A stretch of DNA of 64,000 nt from NCBI GenBank assembly GCA_040219935.1, contig JAVJUA010000011.1, positions 1 through 64,000 of the forward strand. Direction: 5' to 3'. Below the pieces are notes generated by a model. It was not told the DNA's origin and searched no databases. It was given only the letters and a program-made list of their open reading frames with translations. This document shows, piece after piece, positions 49,860 to 57,563 of this stretch. Source of the stretch: UBA7803 sp040219935 (GTDB lineage Bacteria > Pseudomonadota > Gammaproteobacteria > Pseudomonadales > Azotimanducaceae). How positions within the stretch are numbered: position 1 is the stretch's first letter; every line of letters starts with the position of its first letter. The translations under genes were made by a program, and so were the position numbers.

Positions 49860-51029
49860 TCACCGGGCGTCCAGCGCCTGGTCGAGGTCGGCGATCAGGT
49901 CGTCCAGCGACTCGATGCCCACGGACAGGCGGATCAGGCCATCGTCGATGCCGAGCGCCAGCCGGTTCGCCTCCGGCATGCTGGCATGGGTCATCAGCGC
50001 CGGATGCTCGATCAGCGACTCCACGCCGCCCAGGCTCTCGGCCAGGCTGAACACCCGCACCCGCTCCAGCAGGCTTCTGGCGGCGGGCAGGCCGCCGCGC
50101 ACGCGGAATGCCAGCATGCCGCCGTGGCCCGAGGTCTGGCGGCAGGCCAGCGCGTGCTGGGGATGACTCGGCAGGCCCGGATAAGCCACCCACTCGATGG
50201 CCGGATGCGCCTCCAGCCAGCCGGCGATGGCGGTGGCGTTGCGCTCGTGGGCCTGCATGCGCACCGCCAGGGTCTTGACGCTGCGCAGGCACAGGTAGGC
50301 GTCGAACGTGCTTTGAATGCCGCCCAGCGCGTTGCTGAGGAACCCAAGCCGCTCGGCCAGCTCGTCGTCGTCGGTCACCACCAGACCGCCCACCAGATCG
50401 CTGTGGCCGTTGACGTACTTGGTGGTGGAGTGCAGCACCAGATGCGCACCCAGCTCGATGGGGCGCTGGAAGTAGGGGCTCAGGAAGGTGTTGTCCACCA
50501 TCAGCCAGACGCCGGCCTGGCGGGCGATCTCGGCCACGGCGGCGATGTCCACCAGCTTCATCAGCGGGTTGGTGGGCGACTCGATCCACACCATGCGGGT
50601 ATCGTCCCGCAGCGCGCCGCGCAGCGCGCCCGGATCGGAAAGGTCGACGTACGTGAAGTCGATGCCCTGGCGGCGGAACACCTGCTCGAACATCCGATAG
50701 GTGCCGCCGTACATGTCGTCGCAGCACACCACGTGGTCACCCTGGGACAGCAGGTGGACGACCGTGGCGGCGCCGATGCAGCCGGAGGCGAAGGCGAAGC
50801 CGTGCCGGGCGCCCTCCAGATTGGCCACGCAGGTCTCGTAGGCATGGCGGGTCGGGTTGTGGGAGCGGGTGTACTCGTAGCCCTGGTGCTGGCCCGGCGA
50901 GCTGTGCACGTAGGTCGAGGTCAGGTACACCGGGGTGACCACGGCGCCCGTGGTGGGGTCGGGTGCCTGGCCGGCGTGAATGGCCCGGGTCTCGAACCCG
51001 AAGCGGCTGGGGCTCCAATCGTTGCTCAT
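49860..51029 (-). CDS. Cystathionine gamma-synthase/lyase family PLP enzyme
   Basis: 389 residues. The Cys/Met metabolism PLP family (PF01053). YEYTRSHNPTRHAYETCVANLEGARHGFAFASG, then the PLP-lysine segment LVLHSTTKYVNGHSDLVGG and LGGIQSTFDAYLCLRSVKTLAVRM and FSLAESLGGVESLIEHPALMTHASM. Synthase and lyase cannot be separated safely by sequence motifs alone. Converts or makes cystathionine in sulfur amino-acid metabolism. GAAGG precedes the ATG. Confidence 0.9.
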   Translation of the reverse strand: MSNDWSPSRFGFETRAIHAGQAPDPTTGAVVTPVYLTSTYVHSSPGQHQGYEYTRSHNPTRHAYETCVANLEGARHGFAFASGCIGAATVVHLLSQGDHVVCCDDMYGGTYRMFEQVFRRQGIDFTYVDLSDPGALRGALRDDTRMVWIESPTNPLMKLVDIAAVAEIARQAGVWLMVDNTFLSPYFQRPIELGAHLVLHSTTKYVNGHSDLVGGLVVTDDDELAERLGFLSNALGGIQSTFDAYLCLRSVKTLAVRMQAHERNATAIAGWLEAHPAIEWVAYPGLPSHPQHALACRQTSGHGGMLAFRVRGGLPAARSLLERVRVFSLAESLGGVESLIEHPALMTHASMPEANRLALGIDDGLIRLSVGIESLDDLIADLDQALDAR

Positions 51030-51044
51030 GACCTTCTCTTCGGG

Positions 51045-51503
51045 TTACGGCGCGAAGCTGGAGCGCGCACGCACGCCCCAGCGGCCCGCCACGTTCTCGA
51101 CCACGTACAGGGAGTCGTACGAGGCCATCTTCGCGCCGTCGGCGTCGTAGCGCGTGAAGGTGACGGCGATGTGCACCTTCTGCGGCGACGCCTGAATGAC
51201 GCGCATGCCGTCCCAGGCGCTGCGCCGCCAGCCGGTCTGCGCCGCGAACGCATCGAGGTCCATGGCGGCGATGAAGGCTTCCCGGTCGGGATACACCAGC
51301 ACCTCGCCGCTGGCGATGCGCACGTGGGGGAAGTGCAGGCTGTCGGCCCAGGCCGCCACGTCGCGGGCGTTGAAGGCGGCCATGAACGCGTCCATGGCCG
51401 CCAATGCGCCCGGCTCCGCAGCCGGACGATCGGCGGCGCTTGAGGGCGCGGCACACGCGAGCAGCCACAGCAGGGCCGCGATCGGGAACATCCGCAGCGC
51501 CAT
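51045..51503 (-). CDS. Exported NTF2-like/SnoaL-like protein
   Basis: 152 residues with a signal peptide (MALRMFPIAALLWLLACAAPSSAA; a possible lipobox LLAC). The mature part is an NTF2-like cone: ALAAMDAFMAAFNARDVAAWADSLHFPHVRIASGEVLVYPDREAFIAAMD and VHIAVTFTRYDADGAKMASYDSLYVVENVAGRWGVRARSSFAP. Function unknown. The trans-sulfuration gene lies 15 bp downstream, so the two are probably cotranscribed. Confidence 0.78.
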   Translation of the reverse strand: MALRMFPIAALLWLLACAAPSSAADRPAAEPGALAAMDAFMAAFNARDVAAWADSLHFPHVRIASGEVLVYPDREAFIAAMDLDAFAAQTGWRRSAWDGMRVIQASPQKVHIAVTFTRYDADGAKMASYDSLYVVENVAGRWGVRARSSFAP

Positions 51504-51628
51504 CGTCCTGACCTCGATGGGAAACAAGGCGGGCACAGTAGCGAGAGCGGGATTCCGGTTCAAGCGCCGCGCTTTCCTAGCGCGCCCGGATTCCGTATCG
51601 TCCACGCCGACTGCGGGGAAACAGCCAC

Positions 51629-52456
51629 ATGCACGACGCACCGCTCTCCACCTTCGCCCCGGACCTGTTCCGCGGCCGGGTGGCACTGGTCACCGGCGGC
51701 GGCCGCGGCATCGGCCGCGAGATCGCGCTCGCCTTCGCGCGCCTGGGCGCCGACCTGGTGATCGCCAGCCGCAACCCGGCCAACCTCGATCCCACCGCCG
51801 CCGACATCGAGGCGCTGGGCCGCCAATGCCTGGCCCAGCCGGTCAACATCCGCGACGTCGACCAGGTGGACGCCCTGGTGGCCGCCGCCATCGACCGCTT
51901 CGGGCAGATCGACTTCCTGATCAACAACGCCGGCGGTCAGTTTCCGGCGCGGCCGCTGGACATCAGCGACAACGGCTGGCGGGCGGTGGTAGACCTGAAC
52001 CTCAACGGCACCTGGAACGTAACCCAGCGGGTGGGCCGGCACATGGTGGCGCGCGGCTTCGGCAGCATCGTCAACATCGTGCACATCTATGCGCTCGACC
52101 GCGGCGCGCCGCCGTTCGCCCACTCCGGAGCCGCCCGCGCCGGCGTCGTCAACCTGACCCGCACCCTGGCCTACTACTGGGCCCGCAAGGGGGTCACCGT
52201 GAACGCCCTTGCCCCCGGCTCCATCGACACCGCCGGGTTGCACGAGGAGGAGTACGCCCACGCCGACAGCGCCGACTACGCAGAGCGCGTGCTGGCGGAG
52301 ATCCCCAGCCATCGGCTCGGCGAGGCCGACGAGGTGGCCGCCCTATGCGCGTTCCTGTGCTCGCCCGCCGCCCGCTACGTCAACGGCGCCCACCTGGTGG
52401 CCGACGGCGGCCTGTTCCTCGACCGCTGGACGCCCATGCTGGACCCGGAGGTCTGA
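51629..52456 (+). CDS. PECR-like short-chain reductase
   Basis: 275 residues. SDR with VALVTGGGRGIGREIA and FLINNAGGQF. The catalytic region reads FAHSGAARAGVVNLTRTLAYYWARKGVTVNALAPGSI: the YxxxK Tyr/Lys is replaced by S/R in a segment (HSGAARAGV) that I recall from peroxisomal trans-2-enoyl-CoA reductase (PECR). Likely reduces a 2-enoyl-CoA or related intermediate. It is 5 bp upstream of the class II aldolase gene, although that pathway shows no obvious need for it. Confidence 0.82.
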   Translation: MHDAPLSTFAPDLFRGRVALVTGGGRGIGREIALAFARLGADLVIASRNPANLDPTAADIEALGRQCLAQPVNIRDVDQVDALVAAAIDRFGQIDFLINNAGGQFPARPLDISDNGWRAVVDLNLNGTWNVTQRVGRHMVARGFGSIVNIVHIYALDRGAPPFAHSGAARAGVVNLTRTLAYYWARKGVTVNALAPGSIDTAGLHEEEYAHADSADYAERVLAEIPSHRLGEADEVAALCAFLCSPAARYVNGAHLVADGGLFLDRWTPMLDPEV

Positions 52457-52461
52457 CCCCC

Positions 52462-53109
52462 ATGGCCACCCGTTCCACGGAGTCGGAAACCGAAGGCGCC
52501 ATCCGCTTCGCCTACGCGCTGGAGGCGCCCGTGCAGCCGCCCCTGGATCCGGCGCGCTGGCACGCCTTCAACGGCTGGCGCACGGTGCTGCGCCGGCTGG
52601 GCCTGCTCGGCCAGGACGCCGGCCGCTACGGCGGGCTCGGCTTCGGCAACCTGAGCGTTCGCGACGCCGAGGTCTCGGCGCAGTTCGTGATCACGGCCAG
52701 CCAGACCAGCGGCGCGGAGGTGCTGGAAGCCGACGACCTGGTGCACGTGGTGGGGTGCAACATCGATCGCTTCTGGGTAGACGCCGTGGGGCACCAGCCG
52801 CCGTCGTCGGAGTCGCTCACCCATGCCATGGTCTACCAGGCCGACCCGCATGTCGGCTGGGTGCTCCACGTCCACAGCCCCGAGATCTGGGAGCGGGCCG
52901 AGGCGCTGGGGCTGATCGCCACCCCGCCCGACGTGGCCTACGGCTCGCCGGCCATGGCCGCCGCCGTGGCCGAGTTGCTGCGGGCATACCCCGAGCGCCC
53001 CTGCGTGTTCGTGACCGCCGGCCATCGGGACGGCGTGTTCGCCTGTGGGGCCAGCGCCGACGCCGCCGGCACCGCCCTGCTCAGCGTGCTGGCCAGGGCC
53101 CTGGGATGA
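52462..53109 (+). CDS. Class II aldolase/adducin family protein
   Basis: 215 residues. Zinc-dependent aldolase fold: GGLGFGNLSVRDAEVS, TASQTSGAEVLEADDLVHVVG, PSSESLTHAMVYQADPHVGWVLHVHSPEIWERAEALG (HxH metal ligands, Glu/Ser nearby). It overlaps mtnA by 4 bp (ATGA). The pair could be MtnB (methylthioribulose-1-phosphate dehydratase) of the methionine salvage pathway, or the aldolase of the DHAP shunt that splits 5-methylthioribulose-1-phosphate. It is more divergent than typical MtnB, so the second is open. Confidence 0.8.
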   Translation: MATRSTESETEGAIRFAYALEAPVQPPLDPARWHAFNGWRTVLRRLGLLGQDAGRYGGLGFGNLSVRDAEVSAQFVITASQTSGAEVLEADDLVHVVGCNIDRFWVDAVGHQPPSSESLTHAMVYQADPHVGWVLHVHSPEIWERAEALGLIATPPDVAYGSPAMAAAVAELLRAYPERPCVFVTAGHRDGVFACGASADAAGTALLSVLARALG

Positions 53110-54158
53110 CCGTGCCCGCCGCCGTCGAGTGGGACGGGCACCGCCTGCGCCTGCTGGATCAGCGGCGGCTGCCGGGCCAGATCGAGCACCTGCAGATCGA
53201 TGACATCGACGACGCCATCGACGCCATTCGCACCCTGGCGGTGCGGGGCGCCCCCGCCATCGGCATCGCCGCCGCCTACGCGCTGGTGGTGGCCATGGGC
53301 CGGCCGGCGGCGCCCCGGTCGCCGGATGCCTTCCTTTCCCGTCTGGACGCGCTGGCCGAGCCGCTGCGGGCGGCGCGGCCCACCGCCGTCAACCTGGCCT
53401 GGGCCGTGGATCGGGTCAGGCGCCGGGCCGCCCGGGAGCCGACGCTGGCGGCCATTCGCGACGAGGCGGAATCGATCCATCGCGAAGACGTGGCCATCTG
53501 CCAGGGCATCGGCCGCCACGGCGCGCCGCTGATCGAGCCCGGCACCGGCGTGCTCACCCACTGCAATGCCGGGGCGCTGGCGGTATCCGCCCTGGGCACG
53601 GCCACCGCGCCGATGTACCTGCGCCATCAGGCCGGGGTGCGGTTCCGGGTGTTCGTCGACGAGACCCGGCCGCTGCTGCAGGGCGCCCGCCTCACCGCCT
53701 GGGAGCTGGACCGCGCCGGCCTCGACGTCACCCTGATCTGCGACAACGCGGCGGCCAGCCTGATGGCGGCCGGCGAGGTGCAGCTGGTGCTGGTGGGCAC
53801 CGATCGGGTCACCGCCAACGGTGACGTGGTGAACAAGATCGGCACCCTCAACCTGGCGGTTCTGTGCCGCCATTTCGGCATCCCGTTCTACGTCGCCTGC
53901 CCGTCATCGACGTTCGATGGGGCAACCGCCAGCGGCGCCCTGGTGGCCATCGAGCAGCGCCCGGCCGCCGAGGTGCTGGGCGACGCCGCGGCCAGGGTGG
54001 CGGTGCGCAATCCGGCCTTCGATGTTACCCCGGCCGAGCTGGTGACCGGCATCATCACCGAGCACGGCATCGCCCGCCCACCGCTGGCCGACCAGCTGCG
54101 GCGCCTGCTCGGCGCCGGCCAGCCGGATCAGCCGGCAGCCTCCGCCACCGCCTCGTAG
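53106..54158 (+). CDS. mtnA: S-methyl-5-thioribose-1-phosphate isomerase
   Basis: 350 residues. Isomerises methylthioribose-1-phosphate to methylthioribulose-1-phosphate in methionine salvage. Family motifs are DAIRTLAVRGAPAIGIAAAYALVVA, GVLTHCNAGALAVSALGTATAPMY (catalytic Cys) and VLVGTDRVTANGDVVNKIGTLNLAVLCRHFGIPFYVACPSSTFD (catalytic Asp). Ends ASATAS, slightly longer than usual. It is coupled to the aldolase gene upstream. No mtnK, mtnP, mtnC or mtnD is in the window. Confidence 0.94.
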   Translation: MTVPAAVEWDGHRLRLLDQRRLPGQIEHLQIDDIDDAIDAIRTLAVRGAPAIGIAAAYALVVAMGRPAAPRSPDAFLSRLDALAEPLRAARPTAVNLAWAVDRVRRRAAREPTLAAIRDEAESIHREDVAICQGIGRHGAPLIEPGTGVLTHCNAGALAVSALGTATAPMYLRHQAGVRFRVFVDETRPLLQGARLTAWELDRAGLDVTLICDNAAASLMAAGEVQLVLVGTDRVTANGDVVNKIGTLNLAVLCRHFGIPFYVACPSSTFDGATASGALVAIEQRPAAEVLGDAAARVAVRNPAFDVTPAELVTGIITEHGIARPPLADQLRRLLGAGQPDQPAASATAS

Positions 54159-54250
54159 CGCACGCCGTCGGGCGCGCCGACGCCGCCGCCACCGGCATGG
54201 CGACGAAGCAGCGCTGGCGGCCCCGCCGGGGCGCTCCTCGGGAGGTCGAA

Positions 54251-54267
54251 TTCAGGTTGTGTTCAGG
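54251..54267 (+). promoter_or_regulatory. TTCAGG direct repeat, 11-bp period
   Basis: TTCAGG (54251-54256) and TTCAGG (54262-54267) are spaced one helical turn apart, the typical form of OmpR/PhoB-type response regulator sites. The second copy overlaps the expected -35 of a TATCCA hexamer at 54281-54286. It precedes the His/Gly-rich protein gene at 54338. Confidence 0.45.
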
Positions 54268-54337
54268 CATGGGCTGCCAGTATCCATGCTGCGCGCAACC
54301 GATGCGCGCGTCACGCAGGCCAACGGAGCAGTTCGCC

Positions 54338-54778
54338 ATGCAAACCATGTTCCGCCGTAAGCTGTCCGCCTGGATGCTGGCCGCCGCCACGGCCGCGCTG
54401 CTGGCCAGCGCACCGGCCGCTGCCGGCGGCCGCGGCTACGGCCACGGCTACTACGGGCATCCCGGCTATGGCCATGGATACGGCTACGGCAAGCATCGCG
54501 GCTACGACCGTCACTACGATCACCATCGCAAGCATCGGCGGGGACGCAGCAACGACGGCGCCTACCTGCTGGGCGGCATCGTCATCGGCTCGCTGCTGAC
54601 CCATGCGCTGACAGCGCCGGCCTACGCCGCGCCGCCGCCGCGATCAGTGCGCTACTACGAAGCTGCACCGGCCCGGCGCCTGTTCCGCGACATCGACGGC
54701 AACTGCTTCGAGCGCCGCGACGACGGCTACGGCCGCGAGCTCTTGATCGAGCTGCCGTATCGGGAGTGTGCCTGGTAG
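54338..54778 (+). CDS. Exported His/Gly/Tyr-rich protein
   Basis: 146 residues with a signal peptide (MQTMFRRKLSAWMLAAATAALLASAPAAAGG). Residues 30-72 are extreme in Gly, Tyr, His and Lys/Arg (GYGHGYYGHPGYGHGYGYGKHRGYDRHYDHHRKHRR), which suggests metal (Ni, Zn, Cu) binding or self-association. A hydrophobic segment (YLLGGIVIGSLLTHALTAP) and a C-terminal domain with two Cys (DGNCFERRDDGYGRELLIELPYRECAW) follow. The region upstream has a response-regulator-like site. Family unknown. Confidence 0.75.
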   Translation: MQTMFRRKLSAWMLAAATAALLASAPAAAGGRGYGHGYYGHPGYGHGYGYGKHRGYDRHYDHHRKHRRGRSNDGAYLLGGIVIGSLLTHALTAPAYAAPPPRSVRYYEAAPARRLFRDIDGNCFERRDDGYGRELLIELPYRECAW

Positions 54779-54795
54779 CCACCGGCGTCGCGCGC

Positions 54796-54801
54796 TACAG
54801 T
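54796..54801 (+). promoter_or_regulatory. TACAGT -10 element 6 nt before greB
   Basis: TACAGT, TCGCCG, then ATG at 54808. No Shine-Dalgarno site. Same geometry as the other leaderless candidates. Confidence 0.4.
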
Positions 54802-54807
54802 TCGCCG

Positions 54808-55335
54808 ATGTCGCGCTACCGACCGCCGCGCCCGGCGGGCTCCCCGTACATCACCCCCGAGGGCTACGCCCGCCTCGACGCCGAGCTCAGGCAGCTATGG
54901 AAGGTGGAGCGGCCGGCCGTCACCCGGAAGGTGGCCGAGGCCGCCGCCCAGGGAGACCGCTCCGAGAACGCCGACTATACCTACGGCAAGCGCCAGCTCC
55001 GTGCCATCGATGCCCGGGTGCGGTTTCTTTCCAAGCGCCTGGACGCACTCACCGTGGTTCATCGTCCGCCGCCGGACCGGACGCGCGTGTTCTTCGGCGC
55101 CTGGGTGACCCTGGAAGACGAGGCCGGCCTGCGCCGCCGTTACCGGCTGGTAGGTCCCGACGAGTTCGACATGGCCGCCGAGTACATCAGCATCGATGCC
55201 CCGGTGGCGCGCGCGCTGCTGAAGCGCCAGGTCGACGATGAGGTGCAGCTGGGCACCGAGCCGGACGCCCCGGCGCTGACCATCGTCGACATCCGCTACG
55301 AGCCACCGACGGATTCGCCGCCGCCGTCCGTATAA
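54808..55335 (+). CDS. greB: Transcription elongation factor GreB
   Basis: 175 residues. The N-terminal coiled-coil finger has YITPEGYARLDAELRQLWKVERPAVTRKVAEAAAQGDRSENADYTYGKRQLRAIDARVRFLSKRLDAL, with the conserved acidic tip (GDRSENADY) that stimulates RNA cleavage by stalled RNA polymerase. The C-terminal FKBP-like part has RVFFGAWVTLEDEAGLRRRYRLVGPDEFD. The start ATG at 54808 (MSRYRPPRPAG) is the family start; longer in-frame sequence overlaps the preceding gene. The tail DSPPPSV is a few residues longer than E. coli GreB. Confidence 0.94.
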   Translation: MSRYRPPRPAGSPYITPEGYARLDAELRQLWKVERPAVTRKVAEAAAQGDRSENADYTYGKRQLRAIDARVRFLSKRLDALTVVHRPPPDRTRVFFGAWVTLEDEAGLRRRYRLVGPDEFDMAAEYISIDAPVARALLKRQVDDEVQLGTEPDAPALTIVDIRYEPPTDSPPPSV

Positions 55336-55375
55336 GTCGTCGAGTTCCACGACATCGTTCTGCAAGGAGCACGAC

Positions 55376-56029
55376 ATGACCCAGAACACGAACCGAACCA
55401 GAGCCGCCCGCAGGCTGCGACAGGCGATGCTGGTTGGCGGCGCCCTGGCGGTCTCCATGGCCGCGCTGGCGGGCTCCCACCATGGCGGGCCGGAGTTTCC
55501 AATCTCCATCGCCGATGCCCGGGCGAAGGCGGAAGCCCGGTTCGAAGCCGTCGACCAGGACGGCGACGGCGCCATCAGCCGGGCCGAGTTCGACGCCGCG
55601 CCGCCGCCCGACGGCCGAGGCCATCATCCGTGGCACCGGGGCGGCTGGAAGCACGGCCCGGGGCACCATCGCCATCAGGACGGTATGGCGGCAGACGCCG
55701 ACCCGGCTTCCCGGGAACAGCGCCGGGCAGAATGGCAGGCGCGCCGCGAGGCTGCCGAGGCCGAGCTGTTCGCCGCGCTGGACACCGACGGCGACGGCAA
55801 GCTGTCGGCTGCCGAGTTCGACACCGGGCGTATGAAGGAGGCCCGACGCGATGCCCGACGCGAGCGCGCGTTCGCGCGCCTGGACCGCAACGGCGACGGC
55901 ATGCTGAGCCGCGATGAGCTGCCCGATCCCGTGGCCCGGCTGGAAGCCATGGACGCGGACGGCGATGGCCTGGTGAGCCAGGCCGAGGCCGAGGCGGCAC
56001 GCCAGGCGCGCCAGGGCAAGGCGGAGTGA
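55376..56029 (+). CDS. Exported EF-hand protein
   Basis: 217 residues with an N-terminal signal (MTQNTNRTRAARRLRQAMLVGGALAVSMAALA). Four EF-hand-like loops: DQDGDGAISRAEF, DTDGDGKLSAAEF, DRNGDGMLSRDEL and DADGDGLVSQAEA. A His-rich linker (RGHHPWHRGGWKHGPGHHRHQDG) separates the first from the rest, so it could bind calcium and transition metals. A strong AAGGAG precedes the ATG. It is 9 bp upstream of the ECF sigma factor gene, so it is probably part of that regulon. Confidence 0.85.
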   Translation: MTQNTNRTRAARRLRQAMLVGGALAVSMAALAGSHHGGPEFPISIADARAKAEARFEAVDQDGDGAISRAEFDAAPPPDGRGHHPWHRGGWKHGPGHHRHQDGMAADADPASREQRRAEWQARREAAEAELFAALDTDGDGKLSAAEFDTGRMKEARRDARRERAFARLDRNGDGMLSRDELPDPVARLEAMDADGDGLVSQAEAEAARQARQGKAE

Positions 56030-56038
56030 CAGCAGGCG

Positions 56039-56608
56039 GTGCCGGCGGACGACGATGGCCTCATGGCGCAGATCCGGCAGCACGACGAAGCCGCCTTCGC
56101 CGAGCTCGTCCGCCGTCACCTCGATCCGCTGCACCGCTACCTGTTCCGTTTGACGGGCTCCGCCGACGATGCCGAAGATCTGGCCCAGGAGACCTTTCTG
56201 CGGGTCTGGCAGCGGGCGGCCAGCTATCGGCCCGGCGTCGTCCGCCTCACCACCTGGCTGCATCGCATCGCCCACAACATGGCGGTGGATTCACTGCGGC
56301 GCACGCGGCCCGAGCCGCTCGCCGATGACGACGACATGGCGGGGCTGGCCGACGACGGCGCCGATCCGGCACGTGCGGCGTCGAGCGCCGAGTTCGAGCG
56401 CCACCTCGACCATGCCATCGGCATCCTGCCCGCCAACCAGCGGGCGGCGCTGCTGCTCTGCCAGGTGCAGGGCTTTGCCAATCGCGATGCGGCCGCCATC
56501 ATGGGCGTGAGCGTACGCGGCCTGGAATCGCTGCTGGCACGCGCCCGCCGCAGCCTGCGCCTCGCCATGGCCGCCAGGGTTCCGATGTCGGCACTGGAGC
56601 GATCATGA
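56039..56608 (+). CDS. ECF RNA polymerase sigma factor
   Basis: 189 residues from a GTG at 56039. Sigma region 2: DEAAFAELVRRHLDPLHRYLFRLTGSADDAEDLAQETFLRVWQRAASYRPGVVRLTTWLHRIAHNMAVD. Region 4: GILPANQRAALLLCQVQGFANRDAAAIMGVSVRGLESLLARARRSLR. This is the standard two-domain ECF layout. Its stop overlaps the following membrane-protein gene (ATGA), which is typical of a sigma/anti-sigma pair. The signal may be metal or envelope stress, given the EF-hand and CpxP-like neighbours. Confidence 0.92.
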   Translation: MPADDDGLMAQIRQHDEAAFAELVRRHLDPLHRYLFRLTGSADDAEDLAQETFLRVWQRAASYRPGVVRLTTWLHRIAHNMAVDSLRRTRPEPLADDDDMAGLADDGADPARAASSAEFERHLDHAIGILPANQRAALLLCQVQGFANRDAAAIMGVSVRGLESLLARARRSLRLAMAARVPMSALERS

Positions 56609-57057
56609 ATCAGCAGCAGTTCGAAGCGCTTCTCGACCGGCTGGGCAGCGATCTGAACACCTGGCCCGAGGCGGACGCGCGCGCCGCCCGGGACTTGCTG
56701 GCCAGCAGCGCCGATGCCGCCGCGGCCCTGGCGGCGGCGAGCGCGGTGGCCCGCCACCTGGAGGGCCGGCGTCAGCACCGGGCGCCGCACGGCCTGGCCG
56801 CGCGCATCGTCGCCGCGGCTGCCACGCCGCGCGGGCGCCTGGGCTCGCCGCTGGAGCGTCTGCTCGAGCAGCTTCTGAACCCGCCTTGGCGTCCGGCCCT
56901 GCTGGCGCTGCTGCCGCTGGCGCTGGGCTTCGTCATCGGCCTGCAGCAGGCCGACCCGGCGGACCAGACGCTGCCCGACGAGCTGCTGACGCTGGCCTTC
57001 GACGACGGCCTGTATCGCAGCGACCTGTACCTGGAGCTGAACGATGAGCAACCGTAG
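56605..57057 (+). CDS. Putative membrane-anchored anti-sigma factor
   Basis: 150 residues. The cytosolic N-terminal part (about residues 1-95) is helical and charged, without the usual Zn-binding Cys/His motif. One membrane helix follows (PALLALLPLALGFVIGLQQAD), then a short acidic tail (LLTLAFDDGLYRSDLYLELNDE). Position directly after an ECF sigma gene with a 4-bp overlap suggests an anti-sigma factor. The next gene overlaps its 3' end by 14 bp. Confidence 0.7.
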   Translation: MNQQQFEALLDRLGSDLNTWPEADARAARDLLASSADAAAALAAASAVARHLEGRRQHRAPHGLAARIVAAAATPRGRLGSPLERLLEQLLNPPWRPALLALLPLALGFVIGLQQADPADQTLPDELLTLAFDDGLYRSDLYLELNDEQP

Positions 57058-57559
57058 CTGGCTGCTGGCCGCCCTGGCGGCATCGGTGGTGGTCAACCTG
57101 GTGCTGGGCGGCTACCTGCTCGGCCGCATGAGCGCCGGCCGGCCGCCGGCCATGGGCGACCCCATGCTGTCCGGGCTGCACATGGTTCGCGCCCTGCCGG
57201 AAGCGCGCCGCGACGAGCTGCGGCCGCTGCTGCGCACCTCTTTTCGCGACATGCGGCCGCAGATGCGGCGCATGTGGCGCGCCCAGCGACGCATCGACGC
57301 CGCCCTGACCGCCGAGCCGTTCGCCGCGACAGAGCTGGACGAAGCGCTGGCGGAGTTTCGGGACGCCCTGCTGGCGACCCAGCAGCGCAGTCACCAGGCT
57401 GTGGTGGCGCTGGCCACCGTGCTGACGCCGGCCGAGCGGCTGCTGCTGCGCCACGCCATGGAAACTCGGTCGCCCAGACGCCACCACCGTGGCGACGGCC
57501 GCGGTGAAGACGGCCGCCAGGACGACGGCCCGCGCTCCGGAGACGGGCCGCCGCGGTGA
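57044..57559 (+). CDS. Periplasmic heavy-metal sensor/CpxP-like protein
   Basis: 171 residues with an N-terminal signal-anchor (WLLAALAASVVVNLVLGGYLLGRMS). The body is helical: LPEARRDELRPLLRTSFRDMRPQMRRMWRAQRRIDAALTAEPFAATELDEALAEFRDALLATQQRSHQAVVALATVLTPAERLLLR. It fits the Metal_resist/CpxP-type pattern (PF13801), including the LTPAERLLLR close. The tail is Asp/Gly/His-rich. It is probably the periplasmic sensor or chaperone of the ECF unit. Confidence 0.8.
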   Translation: MSNRSWLLAALAASVVVNLVLGGYLLGRMSAGRPPAMGDPMLSGLHMVRALPEARRDELRPLLRTSFRDMRPQMRRMWRAQRRIDAALTAEPFAATELDEALAEFRDALLATQQRSHQAVVALATVLTPAERLLLRHAMETRSPRRHHRGDGRGEDGRQDDGPRSGDGPPR

Positions 57560-57563
57560 TAAC

